Shown piece after piece: positions 1 to 6,216 of a DNA stretch of 16,146 nucleotides. The notes beneath the pieces are model-generated. The model ran no database searches. It saw nothing but the letters and a program-made list of their open reading frames with translations, and was not told where the DNA came from. Made by a program: the position numbers and the translations under genes. Positions within the stretch are counted from its first letter, which is position 1. Every line of letters begins with the position of its first letter. The DNA is taken from positions 1-16,146 of the forward strand of contig JAICJM010000080.1 of NCBI GenBank assembly GCA_025928435.1, given 5' to 3'. The DNA comes from Thermoleophilia bacterium. Lineage in GTDB: Bacteria; Actinomycetota; Thermoleophilia; Gaiellales; JAICJC01.

Positions 1-1
1 C

Positions 2-43
2 GTGACCCACGTCGGCCGACCGCTCGAGGCGGCGGGGGAGTAG
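2..43 (+). CDS. C-terminal tail of an upstream gene (partial)
   Basis: An open frame enters from the left edge and ends at TAG 41-43. It gives a 13-residue tail (VTHVGRPLEAAGE). Only 3 bases separate this stop from the ATG of the next gene, and the G-rich stretch just before the stop can serve as that gene's ribosome binding site, so the two are probably co-transcribed. The tail is too short to name a family. Confidence 0.5.
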   Translation: MTHVGRPLEAAGE

Positions 44-46
44 CGC

Positions 47-469
47 ATGGCCGAAGAACGCCACATCGCAATCGACGCCGAGACGCTCGCGGGGACGCGC
101 TTCCCCTACCAGGAGGACATGTCCCTGATCGAGGACGTCGACCTCCTGGCGGCGACGCCGGGCGAGGACATCAACTGGCTCGAGGACGTCGAACTGCTCG
201 AGGAGGAGGGCGTGCCGGCCGTGTTCGACCGCTACTCGAACTCCTTCCTGCGCATCTACTTCCCCATCCCCGAGGGGCGGGGCAACGACATCGCCCGCAA
301 GGTGCTGGTGAAGCACCTCCAGTCCGGCAACTCCTACGGCATCCAGCTGAAGTCGCAGCACTGCAAGTTCCCGCAGCCCGAGCTGGGCTCGTGGGTGCCC
401 GGCTCGGTCACCGTGGGGACGGACTGGAAGCCGCCGGTGCTGGAGGGCTGGGAGCCCCCGCTGCACTGA
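47..469 (+). CDS. Conserved-looking acidic protein of unknown function
   Basis: I do not recognise this 140-aa protein. ATG 47 follows a purine-rich GGGGGAG Shine-Dalgarno-like run at about 34-40. The N-terminal half is strongly acidic and carries an internal near-repeat: EDMSLIEDVDLL at about residues 23-34 and EDINWLEDVELL at about 40-51. The C-terminal half is aromatic and basic (SNSFLRIYFPIPEG, then KSQHCKFPQPELGSW) and has a single cysteine. No signal peptide or membrane segment is seen, so it is probably a cytosolic accessory or small subunit. It lies between an upstream gene and a cyclase-family hydrolase with near-zero spacing, which suggests a shared operon. Function is not assigned. 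Confidence 0.75.
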   Translation: MAEERHIAIDAETLAGTRFPYQEDMSLIEDVDLLAATPGEDINWLEDVELLEEEGVPAVFDRYSNSFLRIYFPIPEGRGNDIARKVLVKHLQSGNSYGIQLKSQHCKFPQPELGSWVPGSVTVGTDWKPPVLEGWEPPLH

Positions 470-1140
470 CCGGCGCGGAGTCACCGGCGCCGTACGAGCT
501 CGCGCACGCCGTGCGCGACGGCATGACGACCTATCCCGGGCTGCCCGGGCCGATCGTGTGCGACTACCTCTCCCGGGAGGAGAGCCAAGCCCGGTATGCG
601 CCCGGGACGGAGTTCCAGATCGGGAAGATCGAGCTCGTCTCGAACACCGGCACGTACGTCGACACGCCGTTCCACCGGTATCCCGACGGCCACGACCTGG
701 CCCGCCAGCCGTTGTGGCCGCTGGCCGGGCGGGCCGCCCTGGTCGTCCGACCGGAGCCGGAGGACGGCGCGGCAATCGGCGCGGAGGCCTTCGCCGGGCT
801 CGACGTGCGCGGGCGGGCGGTGCTCGTCCAGACGGACTGGGATCAGCACTGGGGCACCGACGAGTACCTGTCGGGCGGCCACCCGTTCCTGACCGAGGCG
901 GCCGCCGAGGCCCTCCGCGATGCCGGTGCGGTGCTGGTCGGCATCGACTGCCTCAACATCGACTCGACCGCAGGGGGCGAACGGCCCGTGCACACCGTGC
1001 TGCTCGGCGCGGGCATCCCGATCGTCGAGCACATGACGGGGCTCCGGGCCGTCCCGGACGGCGCCCGCTTCTACGCCGTGCCGCCGCCCATCGAGGGGAT
1101 GGGCACCTTCCCGGTGCGCGCGTTCGCCGTCGGCGGGTAG
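466..1140 (+). CDS. Cyclase-family metal-dependent hydrolase (kynurenine formamidase-like)
   Basis: This belongs to the cyclase/formamidase superfamily (PF04199), whose members hydrolyse amide or lactam-type bonds (N-formylkynurenine, isatin) with divalent metals. The metal-site motif is SNTGTYVDTPFHRYPDG; the usual HxGTHxDxPxH appears here as NTGTYVDTPFH, so the first histidine is Asn and the second Tyr. Later conserved-looking parts are GIDCLNIDS and PIVEHMTGL near the C terminus. The start is unclear. GTG 391 would overlap the upstream gene by 79 bases. GTG 511 or ATG 523 would cut the first strand (YELAHAV). CTG 466 overlaps the upstream TGA by 4 bases, has GGGAG about 11 bases before it, and gives a natural N terminus of about 224 aa. 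Substrate unknown. Confidence 0.85.
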   Translation: MTGAESPAPYELAHAVRDGMTTYPGLPGPIVCDYLSREESQARYAPGTEFQIGKIELVSNTGTYVDTPFHRYPDGHDLARQPLWPLAGRAALVVRPEPEDGAAIGAEAFAGLDVRGRAVLVQTDWDQHWGTDEYLSGGHPFLTEAAAEALRDAGAVLVGIDCLNIDSTAGGERPVHTVLLGAGIPIVEHMTGLRAVPDGARFYAVPPPIEGMGTFPVRAFAVGG

Positions 1141-1153
1141 GTTGTCTGGACCG

Positions 1154-1759
1154 ATGGGGCGAGGGCGGACACTCCTGTGGGTGATCATCGGCGGCGGCGT
1201 CGCCGTCGCGGCGGTCGCGATCGCGTTGATCGAGGTCAACTCCGGGAGCTCGCCGAACGCCGCCTCTTCGCCCGCGTCTCCCGGTTCGTCCGGTGCAACG
1301 ACTCAGGCCGGCCAGTCCGCTCCTGTCGTGACTCCGAAGGCTTCCGGCACGTATCTCTCGGATCTGAAGCCTTCCGGGAATCTCAGCGAGCAGGTGCACT
1401 CGGGCCCGGTCAAGATATCCGGATCGATCTATCCCAAGAGCATCTCGTTCTACTGCAGCGTCGGTGACCCGACGCCCTTTCCGAAGTATGCGCTCTCGCA
1501 TAACGCTCGCCGGTTCCAGGTCACCCTTGGACTGCCGGCGAACTCTCCCCCGCAATTCGGGGCGGCCGTGATGCTGCTTGGCGATGGGCGCACCCTCCGG
1601 ACAGTGAGTGTCAAGGCCGGTACGCCAAAACCGGTTGACATCAACGTCGCCGGGGTCCATACCCTCCAGCTCGAGTGCTACGGCTCCGGCAATTCGGCGA
1701 CCGGCGGTGAGGCCATTGCCCTCTCGTGGGGCAACGCACGTGTCGCCGTCGCCGGGTAG
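1154..1759 (+). CDS. Membrane-anchored protein with NPCBM-like C-terminal domain
   Basis: A 201-aa protein from ATG 1154 (TTG 1142 in frame is also possible). Residues about 6-27 form one hydrophobic segment (LLWVIIGGGVAVAAVAIALI), followed by a Ser/Ala/Pro/Gly-rich linker to about residue 65. This is the layout of a single-pass protein with an extracytoplasmic domain. The C-terminal part, YLSDL through RRFQVTLGL, DGRTLRTVSV, KPVDINVAG and LSWGNARVAV, resembles the NPCBM/NEW2 carbohydrate-binding beta domain found on extracellular glycosidases. The domain call is from pattern memory and is moderate. Codon use looks less GC-biased than in neighbouring genes, which may mean separate acquisition. 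Its stop is one base from the stop of the convergent fragment. Confidence 0.75.
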   Translation: MGRGRTLLWVIIGGGVAVAAVAIALIEVNSGSSPNAASSPASPGSSGATTQAGQSAPVVTPKASGTYLSDLKPSGNLSEQVHSGPVKISGSIYPKSISFYCSVGDPTPFPKYALSHNARRFQVTLGLPANSPPQFGAAVMLLGDGRTLRTVSVKAGTPKPVDINVAGVHTLQLECYGSGNSATGGEAIALSWGNARVAVAG

Positions 1760-1760
1760 G

Positions 1761-2117
1761 TCAGCATCCGGAGCGGGGGTTGGTCATCACCGGCCTCAGG
1801 TCGCCCAGGGCGACGGCCTGGGTGTCGTGAAAGACGTCGAGCGTCGTGAAGTGGAGGACGACGGAGTCCATCCAGCTCGTGCCGCCGGCTCCGCACGTCG
1901 CCCTGGGATTCGCATGAAAGAGGAGCGTGACGACGCCGTACCCGTCGGGGCTGATGCGCACGTGTCGGAACGGCCCCCGGATGGGCCTCAGCGTCCGGCC
2001 GCTGCCGTTCTCGATCGTCGGGCCCGAGATCGGGCCACCCCAGCCGCTCGGCGTACCGTCGACACCGGTGATCGTCACGGGCACGGACGCACTGTTGTGG
2101 ATCTGGACTGTCACCAC
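1761..2117 (-). pseudogene. Probable truncated secreted/lipoprotein-type hypothetical protein
   Basis: Open frame of 118 aa on the minus strand, first in-frame start GTG 2117; the frame is open to a stop at 2145-2147. The protein looks like one beta-sandwich-type domain (VTVQIHNSASVPVTITGV at the N terminus, a glycine/proline-rich middle, C-terminal Arg-Ser-Gly-Cys) of the kind normally found outside the membrane. No signal peptide or membrane anchor remains, and the first strand begins at the very start of the frame. The divergent gene starts only 18 bases away, leaving little promoter space. These points suggest that the N-terminal part was lost in a rearrangement. A short intact cytosolic protein cannot be excluded. 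Confidence 0.5.
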
Positions 2118-2134
2118 GAACGCCCCGCCCGGGT

Positions 2135-2440
2135 GTGATCGGCGTCATCGTCACCTTGCGCTCCGACGCCGGGCTCGACCGCTCGGCCGTCGCCGCGATC
2201 GCGGAGCAGGCCGTCCCGATGTTCGAGGGCATGCCGAATCTCCGCTCCAAGATCTTCACGTTCGACCCGGAATCGGGCACCGCCACGAACGTGTATGTCT
2301 GGGAGTCCGAGGACGCCGCGCGGGCGTTCTTCTCGCCCGAGCTGACCGAGCTCGTGACCCATCTCTACGGCGTCGCTCCGGACGTCCGCTTCGTCGAGAT
2401 TCCCGCGCTGGTCGAGAACGGGGTGGCCTCTCCCGCCTGA
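2135..2440 (+). CDS. YdhR/ABM-like small monooxygenase family protein
   Basis: A 101-aa protein of the dimeric alpha-beta barrel type. The pattern of an N-terminal strand (IGVIVTL), a helix ending in MFEGMPNLRSKIFTFDPESG, then VYVWESEDAARAFFSPE and a C-terminal strand (VRFVEIP) resembles YdhR-type putative monooxygenases (PF08803) and antibiotic biosynthesis monooxygenase (ABM) folds. Members are small cofactor-poor oxygenases or stress proteins; the substrate cannot be deduced. The length is normal for the family. Start GTG 2135 gives a natural first strand, with no clear Shine-Dalgarno sequence. Its upstream region is occupied by the apparent gene fragment on the other strand. Confidence 0.75.
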   Translation: MIGVIVTLRSDAGLDRSAVAAIAEQAVPMFEGMPNLRSKIFTFDPESGTATNVYVWESEDAARAFFSPELTELVTHLYGVAPDVRFVEIPALVENGVASPA

Positions 2441-2487
2441 CGCGACGCGCGTTCCTCAAGAGCTGGGCGATCGGGGGCGCAGACTGG

Positions 2488-2559
2488 ATGTGCACGGTGT
2501 GGATCCTGGCCCTGCTCTTCTTCGCCGTCACCGTCAGCTCGATGTCCCAGATGCCGTAG
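2488..2559 (+). other. Possible small membrane peptide or signal-sequence remnant
   Basis: Within the 142-base gap between two genes, an ATG at 2488 opens a 23-codon frame (MCTVWILALLFFAVTVSSMSQMP) with one hydrophobic segment. The same frame upstream, from about 2440, reads LTRRAFLKSWAIGG, which resembles a twin-arginine signal motif (RRxFLK). Nothing downstream continues it before TAG 2557. It could be a remnant of an exported protein, a leader peptide, or chance coding in GC-rich DNA. No Shine-Dalgarno sequence supports translation. Confidence 0.2.
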
Positions 2560-2570
2560 CGCCCAGCGCG

Positions 2571-2585
2571 TACGATGGGCCGGTG
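2571..2585 (+). promoter_or_regulatory. -10 element of a probable leaderless promoter for the M14 peptidase
   Basis: TACGAT at 2571-2576 matches the actinobacterial TANNNT -10 hexamer. It is followed by six bases and then GTG 2583, so transcription would begin at or next to the start codon. No clear -35 hexamer is visible 17-18 bases upstream. The same geometry is seen at 7054-7068. Confidence 0.5.
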
Positions 2586-3284
2586 CTCGCCCTCCCCGCG
2601 CTGCTCGCCGCTCTGCCGCTGATCGGAGTCGGCCCGTACGGGCCGTCGGTCCACGTCACCCAGCAGATCGGCACCTCCGCCGGCGGCCGCCCCATCATGG
2701 CCACCGAGTCGGGCGCGCCGCAGGCGCCGCGGCGGGCCCTCGTCGTCGGCTGCATCCACGGCAACGAGTGCGCCGGCATCGCCGTGATCCGGCGGCTGCG
2801 GCGGATGCGCACGCCGCGGACGTTCGACATGTGGCTCGTCCCGACCCTGAACCCGGACGGCCGCGCCGCGGACACGCGCCAGAACGGCCACGGCGTCGAC
2901 CTGAACCGCAACTTCCGCGCCGGGTGGACGCGGCACGGCGTGCCGTGGAGCACGTACTACTCCGGCCCGCGCCCGTTCTCGGAGCCCGAGGCGCGCACGG
3001 CCCGACGCCTGATCGAGCGCGTGCGGCCCACGCTCTCGGTCTGGTATCACCAGCACCTGCGGCTGGTCTGGGCGTGGGGTCGCAGCAGGGCGACCGCCCG
3101 CCGCTACGCGCACATGGTGGGACTGCGCCTGTACCTGAACCCCAACCCGGGCGGGACCGCGTCGGGGTGGCAGAATCACCACTTCTCGCGCGGCGCCTCC
3201 TTCGCCGTCGAGCTGCCGGCCGGCCCGATGACCCGCGCCGCCGTGACGCGACACGTCAACGCGATCCTGACGCTCGTCCGGTAG
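2583..3284 (+). CDS. M14-family zinc carboxypeptidase (murein-peptide amidase-like), secreted
   Basis: A 233-aa short-form M14 metallopeptidase. Zinc ligands are H59 and E62 in CIHGNEC, and the third is probably H156 or H158 in WYHQHL. Substrate-binding residues sit in LNPDGR and VDLNRNFR (about 89-112), and the catalytic general base is probably E210 in FAVELPAG. Family members remove C-terminal residues from peptides, including muropeptides (MpaA-like) or gamma-D-Glu-diaminopimelate bonds. GTG 2583 is chosen because it sits six bases after a TACGAT -10 box and gives a short hydrophobic N terminus (LALPALLAALPLIGVG) that looks like a signal sequence. The in-frame ATG at 2490 would add a non-homologous prefix. 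The transporter gene follows after 9 bases. Confidence 0.9.
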   Translation: MLALPALLAALPLIGVGPYGPSVHVTQQIGTSAGGRPIMATESGAPQAPRRALVVGCIHGNECAGIAVIRRLRRMRTPRTFDMWLVPTLNPDGRAADTRQNGHGVDLNRNFRAGWTRHGVPWSTYYSGPRPFSEPEARTARRLIERVRPTLSVWYHQHLRLVWAWGRSRATARRYAHMVGLRLYLNPNPGGTASGWQNHHFSRGASFAVELPAGPMTRAAVTRHVNAILTLVR

Positions 3285-3293
3285 CCCCGCCGG

Positions 3294-4118
3294 GTGCCCG
3301 CCGACGCCCTCGCGCTCGCCCTCGCCGCCGCGGCGCTGCACGCCGGCTGGAACGTGCTCATCGCGCGCGCCGGGGACCCGGAGGGGGCGGGCGCGGCCGC
3401 CGTCCTCTTCGCCGTGACCGTCTTCGCCCCCGTCGCGGTCCTGACGTGGGACGTGCGGGCGTCGGCGATCCCGTACATGGCCGCGTCGGCGGCGGCCGAG
3501 CTCGTCTACTTCACGCTCCTCGCCGCCGCCTACCGGCGTTCGGAGATGTCGCTCGTCTACCCGATCGCCCGCGGCCTCGCCCCCGTCCTCGTGCTGATCG
3601 GGGCGGCGGTCGCGACGTCCGCCCACCCGACGGCGCCCGAGGCGGCGGGCGTCGTCGCCGTGGCGATCGGCGTGCTGCTCGTCCGCGGCGTCAGCCGCCG
3701 CGGCGATCTCGCCGCGACCGCGATGGCCGTCTGTATCGCCGCGACGATCGCGTTCTACACCGTCGTCGACAAGAGCGGGCTCCAGCACGCTGCGACGATC
3801 CCGTACTTCGAGGTCGTGCTGGCAACCCAGGGCATCCTCTACGCCGGTGCGCTCTCCGTCGTCCGCGGCCCCGGGGTGATCCGGGCAGGGTTCTCGCGCT
3901 GGTCGGCGGCCGCCGGCCTGGCCATGTTCGGGGCGTACGGGCTCGTCCTCGCCGCCCTGCGCCTCGCCCCCGCGGCGTCGGTCGCCGCGGTCAGGGAGAC
4001 GAGCGTCGTCATGGCCACCGGCCTGGCCGCCCTCTACCTGCACGAGCACGTGTCGCGCGAGCGCGCGATCGGCGCCGTGCTCGTCTGCGCGGGCGTGGTC
4101 GCGCTCGCGCTGGCCTAG
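3294..4118 (+). CDS. EamA/DMT-superfamily inner-membrane transporter
   Basis: A 274-aa integral membrane protein with about nine or ten hydrophobic segments in the two-repeat layout of EamA drug/metabolite transporters. Features include an N-terminal ALHAGWNVLIARAG, SLVYPIARGLAPV in the first repeat, and in the second repeat the typical end RETSVVMATGLAALYLHEH. Members usually export small metabolites or amino acids; the substrate cannot be inferred. GTG 3294 lies 9 bases after the peptidase stop, so the two are probably one transcription unit. The gene converges on the amidotransferase gene, and the four bases CTAG at 4115-4118 hold both stop codons. Confidence 0.9.
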   Translation: MPADALALALAAAALHAGWNVLIARAGDPEGAGAAAVLFAVTVFAPVAVLTWDVRASAIPYMAASAAAELVYFTLLAAAYRRSEMSLVYPIARGLAPVLVLIGAAVATSAHPTAPEAAGVVAVAIGVLLVRGVSRRGDLAATAMAVCIAATIAFYTVVDKSGLQHAATIPYFEVVLATQGILYAGALSVVRGPGVIRAGFSRWSAAAGLAMFGAYGLVLAALRLAPAASVAAVRETSVVMATGLAALYLHEHVSRERAIGAVLVCAGVVALALA

Positions 4119-4882
4119 ACCGCGACGCGCTCGCCGGCCGCGGCCACGAACGCCTCGACCACGAGCTGCAGGCGCGGCTCGATCCGCCACTCCTCGTGCA
4201 GCTCGCACTGCATCGCGAGCACGAACCGCCCAGGCATCTCGAGCGCCTCGATCACGCCGTCGGGCGCGCGGGCGGAGACGACGAGACCCTCGCCGAGCCG
4301 GTCCACGGCCTGGTGGTGGAAGCTGTCGACCGACGCCTCGTCGCCGAGCAGGTCGTGCAGGCGCGTGCCCGGGACCGGCGCGATCGGGTGGCGGGGGTGA
4401 TCGGGGACCGGACCGTCGGCCATGGTCGCCGTCTGAAACCGGCGCCAGTAGCGGCCGGTGGGGTCGGACGGATGCGCGCGCCACGCCTCGACCAGGCTCA
4501 GGTCCTGCACCATCGTGCCGCCGAGGGCGACGTTCAGCATCTGCATGCCGCGGCACGTGCCGATGATCGGCAGGCCGCGGTCCACCGCCCGCTCGACCAG
4601 CTCGATCTCGAAGCTGTCGCGGGTGGCGTCGACCGGCCCGAGCAGGGCGTGGGGCTCCTGACCGTAGCGGGCGGGATCGATGTCGTGCCCGGCCGCCAGC
4701 ATCACCCCGTCGACCCGATCGAGCTGGTCCCCCAGACCCCCCGGGACGCGGGAGAAGACCATCGCGACCGCGCCGGCGAGCACGAGCGAGCGCTGGTACC
4801 CCACGCCGGCGTAGTCGCCGAAGCCGTGGAAGCCCGCCGAGACCCCGATGAGCGGCTTGTCACCCGTGGCGGCTAGCTCCAG
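4115..4882 (-). CDS. Class I glutamine amidotransferase, PuuD-like gamma-glutamyl hydrolase (peptidase C26)
   Basis: This family hydrolyses gamma-glutamyl amides; E. coli PuuD releases GABA from gamma-glutamyl-GABA. Numbered from CTG 4882 (255 aa, the usual length), the substrate-side motif is AAGHDIDPARYG (63-74), the nucleophile is C110 in GTCRGMQMLN, FHHQAV is at 188-193, and the catalytic dyad is H229-x-E231. The usual QWHPEW appears as QCELHEEW, so H-x-E is kept but two residues are inserted before it. No ATG, GTG or TTG occurs before the conserved KPLIGVSAG. CTG 4882, overlapping the end of the oxidase gene by 10 bases, is the best start and implies translational coupling. It probably completes gamma-glutamyl-amine catabolism with the FAD oxidase. 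Confidence 0.85.
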   Translation of the reverse strand: MELAATGDKPLIGVSAGFHGFGDYAGVGYQRSLVLAGAVAMVFSRVPGGLGDQLDRVDGVMLAAGHDIDPARYGQEPHALLGPVDATRDSFEIELVERAVDRGLPIIGTCRGMQMLNVALGGTMVQDLSLVEAWRAHPSDPTGRYWRRFQTATMADGPVPDHPRHPIAPVPGTRLHDLLGDEASVDSFHHQAVDRLGEGLVVSARAPDGVIEALEMPGRFVLAMQCELHEEWRIEPRLQLVVEAFVAAAGERVAV

Positions 4883-6180
4883 GGGTAGGGGCTGTTCGAC
4901 ACCGGGTGCAGGTCGCCCGTCGCGAAGCGCTCGAACCGGAACGGGTAGAGCACGCTCGAGTGGCCGCCGGTCATCACCTGGGCCACCTCGCGGCCGACGC
5001 CGATCATCTTGTACCCGTGGTTCGAGTCGGCGATCACGTACACGTTCGGGCGCATGTAGTCGAAGATCGGGAAGCTGTCGGCGGTGAAGCAGCCGACGCC
5101 GCCGGAGCGCACATTCGCGTACGTGCCGCGCTTGCCCTCGAACCGCTCCATGCAGTGGGAGAGGGACGCGCACCACATGTCGGCGAAGCTCGACTCGACG
5201 CTCGCCGTCGGGTACGGGTCGACCTCGAACTCGTGACCGACGATGATCGGCGCGGCCCCGCCCTGGACGCCGTGCAGGTCCTGCTTGAAGTAGTTGCCCC
5301 ACAGCTCGTCGGTGATGAGCTTGCCGTCGTCGTCGTAGAGCGGCGCGTCCGAGTCGACGTGCAGCACGGGCGGCATGGAGCCGTCGGGGAGAGAGAGGAG
5401 CTTCGGGTCGACCGAGATCTCGCCCTCCTGGAGATACCAGTACGTCCACATCTCCTGGTCCTTGTGGACGTCGCCCTCCGGCGTGCGCACGTCGATGCGG
5501 TCGGACAGGCCGAGCATGTCCCAGAGCGTGGCGACCCACGGCCCGACGCCGACGACGACCTGCTCGACGGCGACGTCGCCCTGGTCGGTGTGCACCGTCT
5601 GCACCGCGCCCGAGTCGTCCATGTCGAAGCCGGTCACCTTCACGCCCGTGACGAGCCGCGCCCCGGCCTCCTGGGCCTTCTTCGCCAGGCCCTGCATCGA
5701 GGCCATGTTGTTGGCGTAGCCGCCCTTCTCCTCGTGCAGGCACACCTCGACGCCCTGCGCCCGCCAGTCCGGGAACATCTCCTTCATGTGGCCCCGGACG
5801 GCATCCGCGCCGACGATCAGCTCCGACGGGTAGCCGATCCGCTGCTGCCGCTCGTAGACGGCGGTGAGGTCGTCCACCTGGACGCCGCAGCCGAGGGCGA
5901 CGTAGCCGACCGGGTGGTAGCTGAAGCCTGGGGGATCCTGCTCCCACACCTCGACGTTGGCGGCCATCAACTCAGACATCGCCGGCTGGAAGTAGTTGTT
6001 GCGCACGACGCCGCAGGCGATGCCGGAGGCACCGGCACCGATGCCGGTCTTGTCGACGATGAGGACGTCGGGCTCCTCGCCCCGCGACCGCTGCTCCTTG
6101 GCCAGGTGCCAGGCGGTGGAGAGCCCGTGCACGCCGGCTCCGATGACGAGGTACTTGACGCGGTCGGGGAGGTCGGCCAT
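4873..6180 (-). CDS. FAD-dependent amine oxidase (DAO family; sarcosine oxidase beta/PuuB-like)
   Basis: A 435-aa DAO-family flavoenzyme that oxidises a C-N bond of an amine or N-substituted amino acid. The ADP-binding motif is GAGVHG at 14-19, followed by IVDKTGIGAGASG. Near the C terminus, VGCFTADSFPIFD places C364 where monomeric sarcosine oxidase has its covalent FAD cysteine, so covalent flavin is possible. The NVYVIADSNHGYKM segment is the usual flavin-contact loop. ATG 6180 has a GGAAGGA ribosome site 6-12 bases upstream. The gene follows the IclR gene by 36 bases, within which lies a TTGCCG-N3-CGGCAA palindrome, so IclR probably controls it. It overlaps the PuuD-like gene. Its partner enzymes suggest a gamma-glutamylated amine as substrate, but the sequence does not prove this. 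Confidence 0.88.
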   Translation of the reverse strand: MADLPDRVKYLVIGAGVHGLSTAWHLAKEQRSRGEEPDVLIVDKTGIGAGASGIACGVVRNNYFQPAMSELMAANVEVWEQDPPGFSYHPVGYVALGCGVQVDDLTAVYERQQRIGYPSELIVGADAVRGHMKEMFPDWRAQGVEVCLHEEKGGYANNMASMQGLAKKAQEAGARLVTGVKVTGFDMDDSGAVQTVHTDQGDVAVEQVVVGVGPWVATLWDMLGLSDRIDVRTPEGDVHKDQEMWTYWYLQEGEISVDPKLLSLPDGSMPPVLHVDSDAPLYDDDGKLITDELWGNYFKQDLHGVQGGAAPIIVGHEFEVDPYPTASVESSFADMWCASLSHCMERFEGKRGTYANVRSGGVGCFTADSFPIFDYMRPNVYVIADSNHGYKMIGVGREVAQVMTGGHSSVLYPFRFERFATGDLHPVSNSPYPWS

Positions 6181-6198
6181 TCAGGGTTCCTTCCGGTT

Positions 6199-6215
6199 AT
6201 TGCCGATGCGGCAAA
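6199..6215. promoter_or_regulatory. Probable IclR operator upstream of the amine oxidase
   Basis: TTGCCG-ATG-CGGCAA at 6200-6214 is a perfect 6-base inverted repeat with a 3-base centre; the outer pair is A/A. It lies 19 bases upstream of the oxidase start and just after the IclR stop. The same arms occur upstream of the IclR gene itself. Two copies flanking an IclR-type gene suggest its binding sites. Confidence 0.65.
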
Positions 6216-6216
6216 G

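Noticed and set aside
2441..2582. tRNA or small RNA gene in the gap
   Set aside because: No cloverleaf arms or conserved T-loop sequence could be found on either strand.
2256..4556. 766-codon minus-strand open frame
   Set aside because: Arg/Gly/Ala-rich shadow of the peptidase, transporter and amidotransferase genes; no domain-like content.
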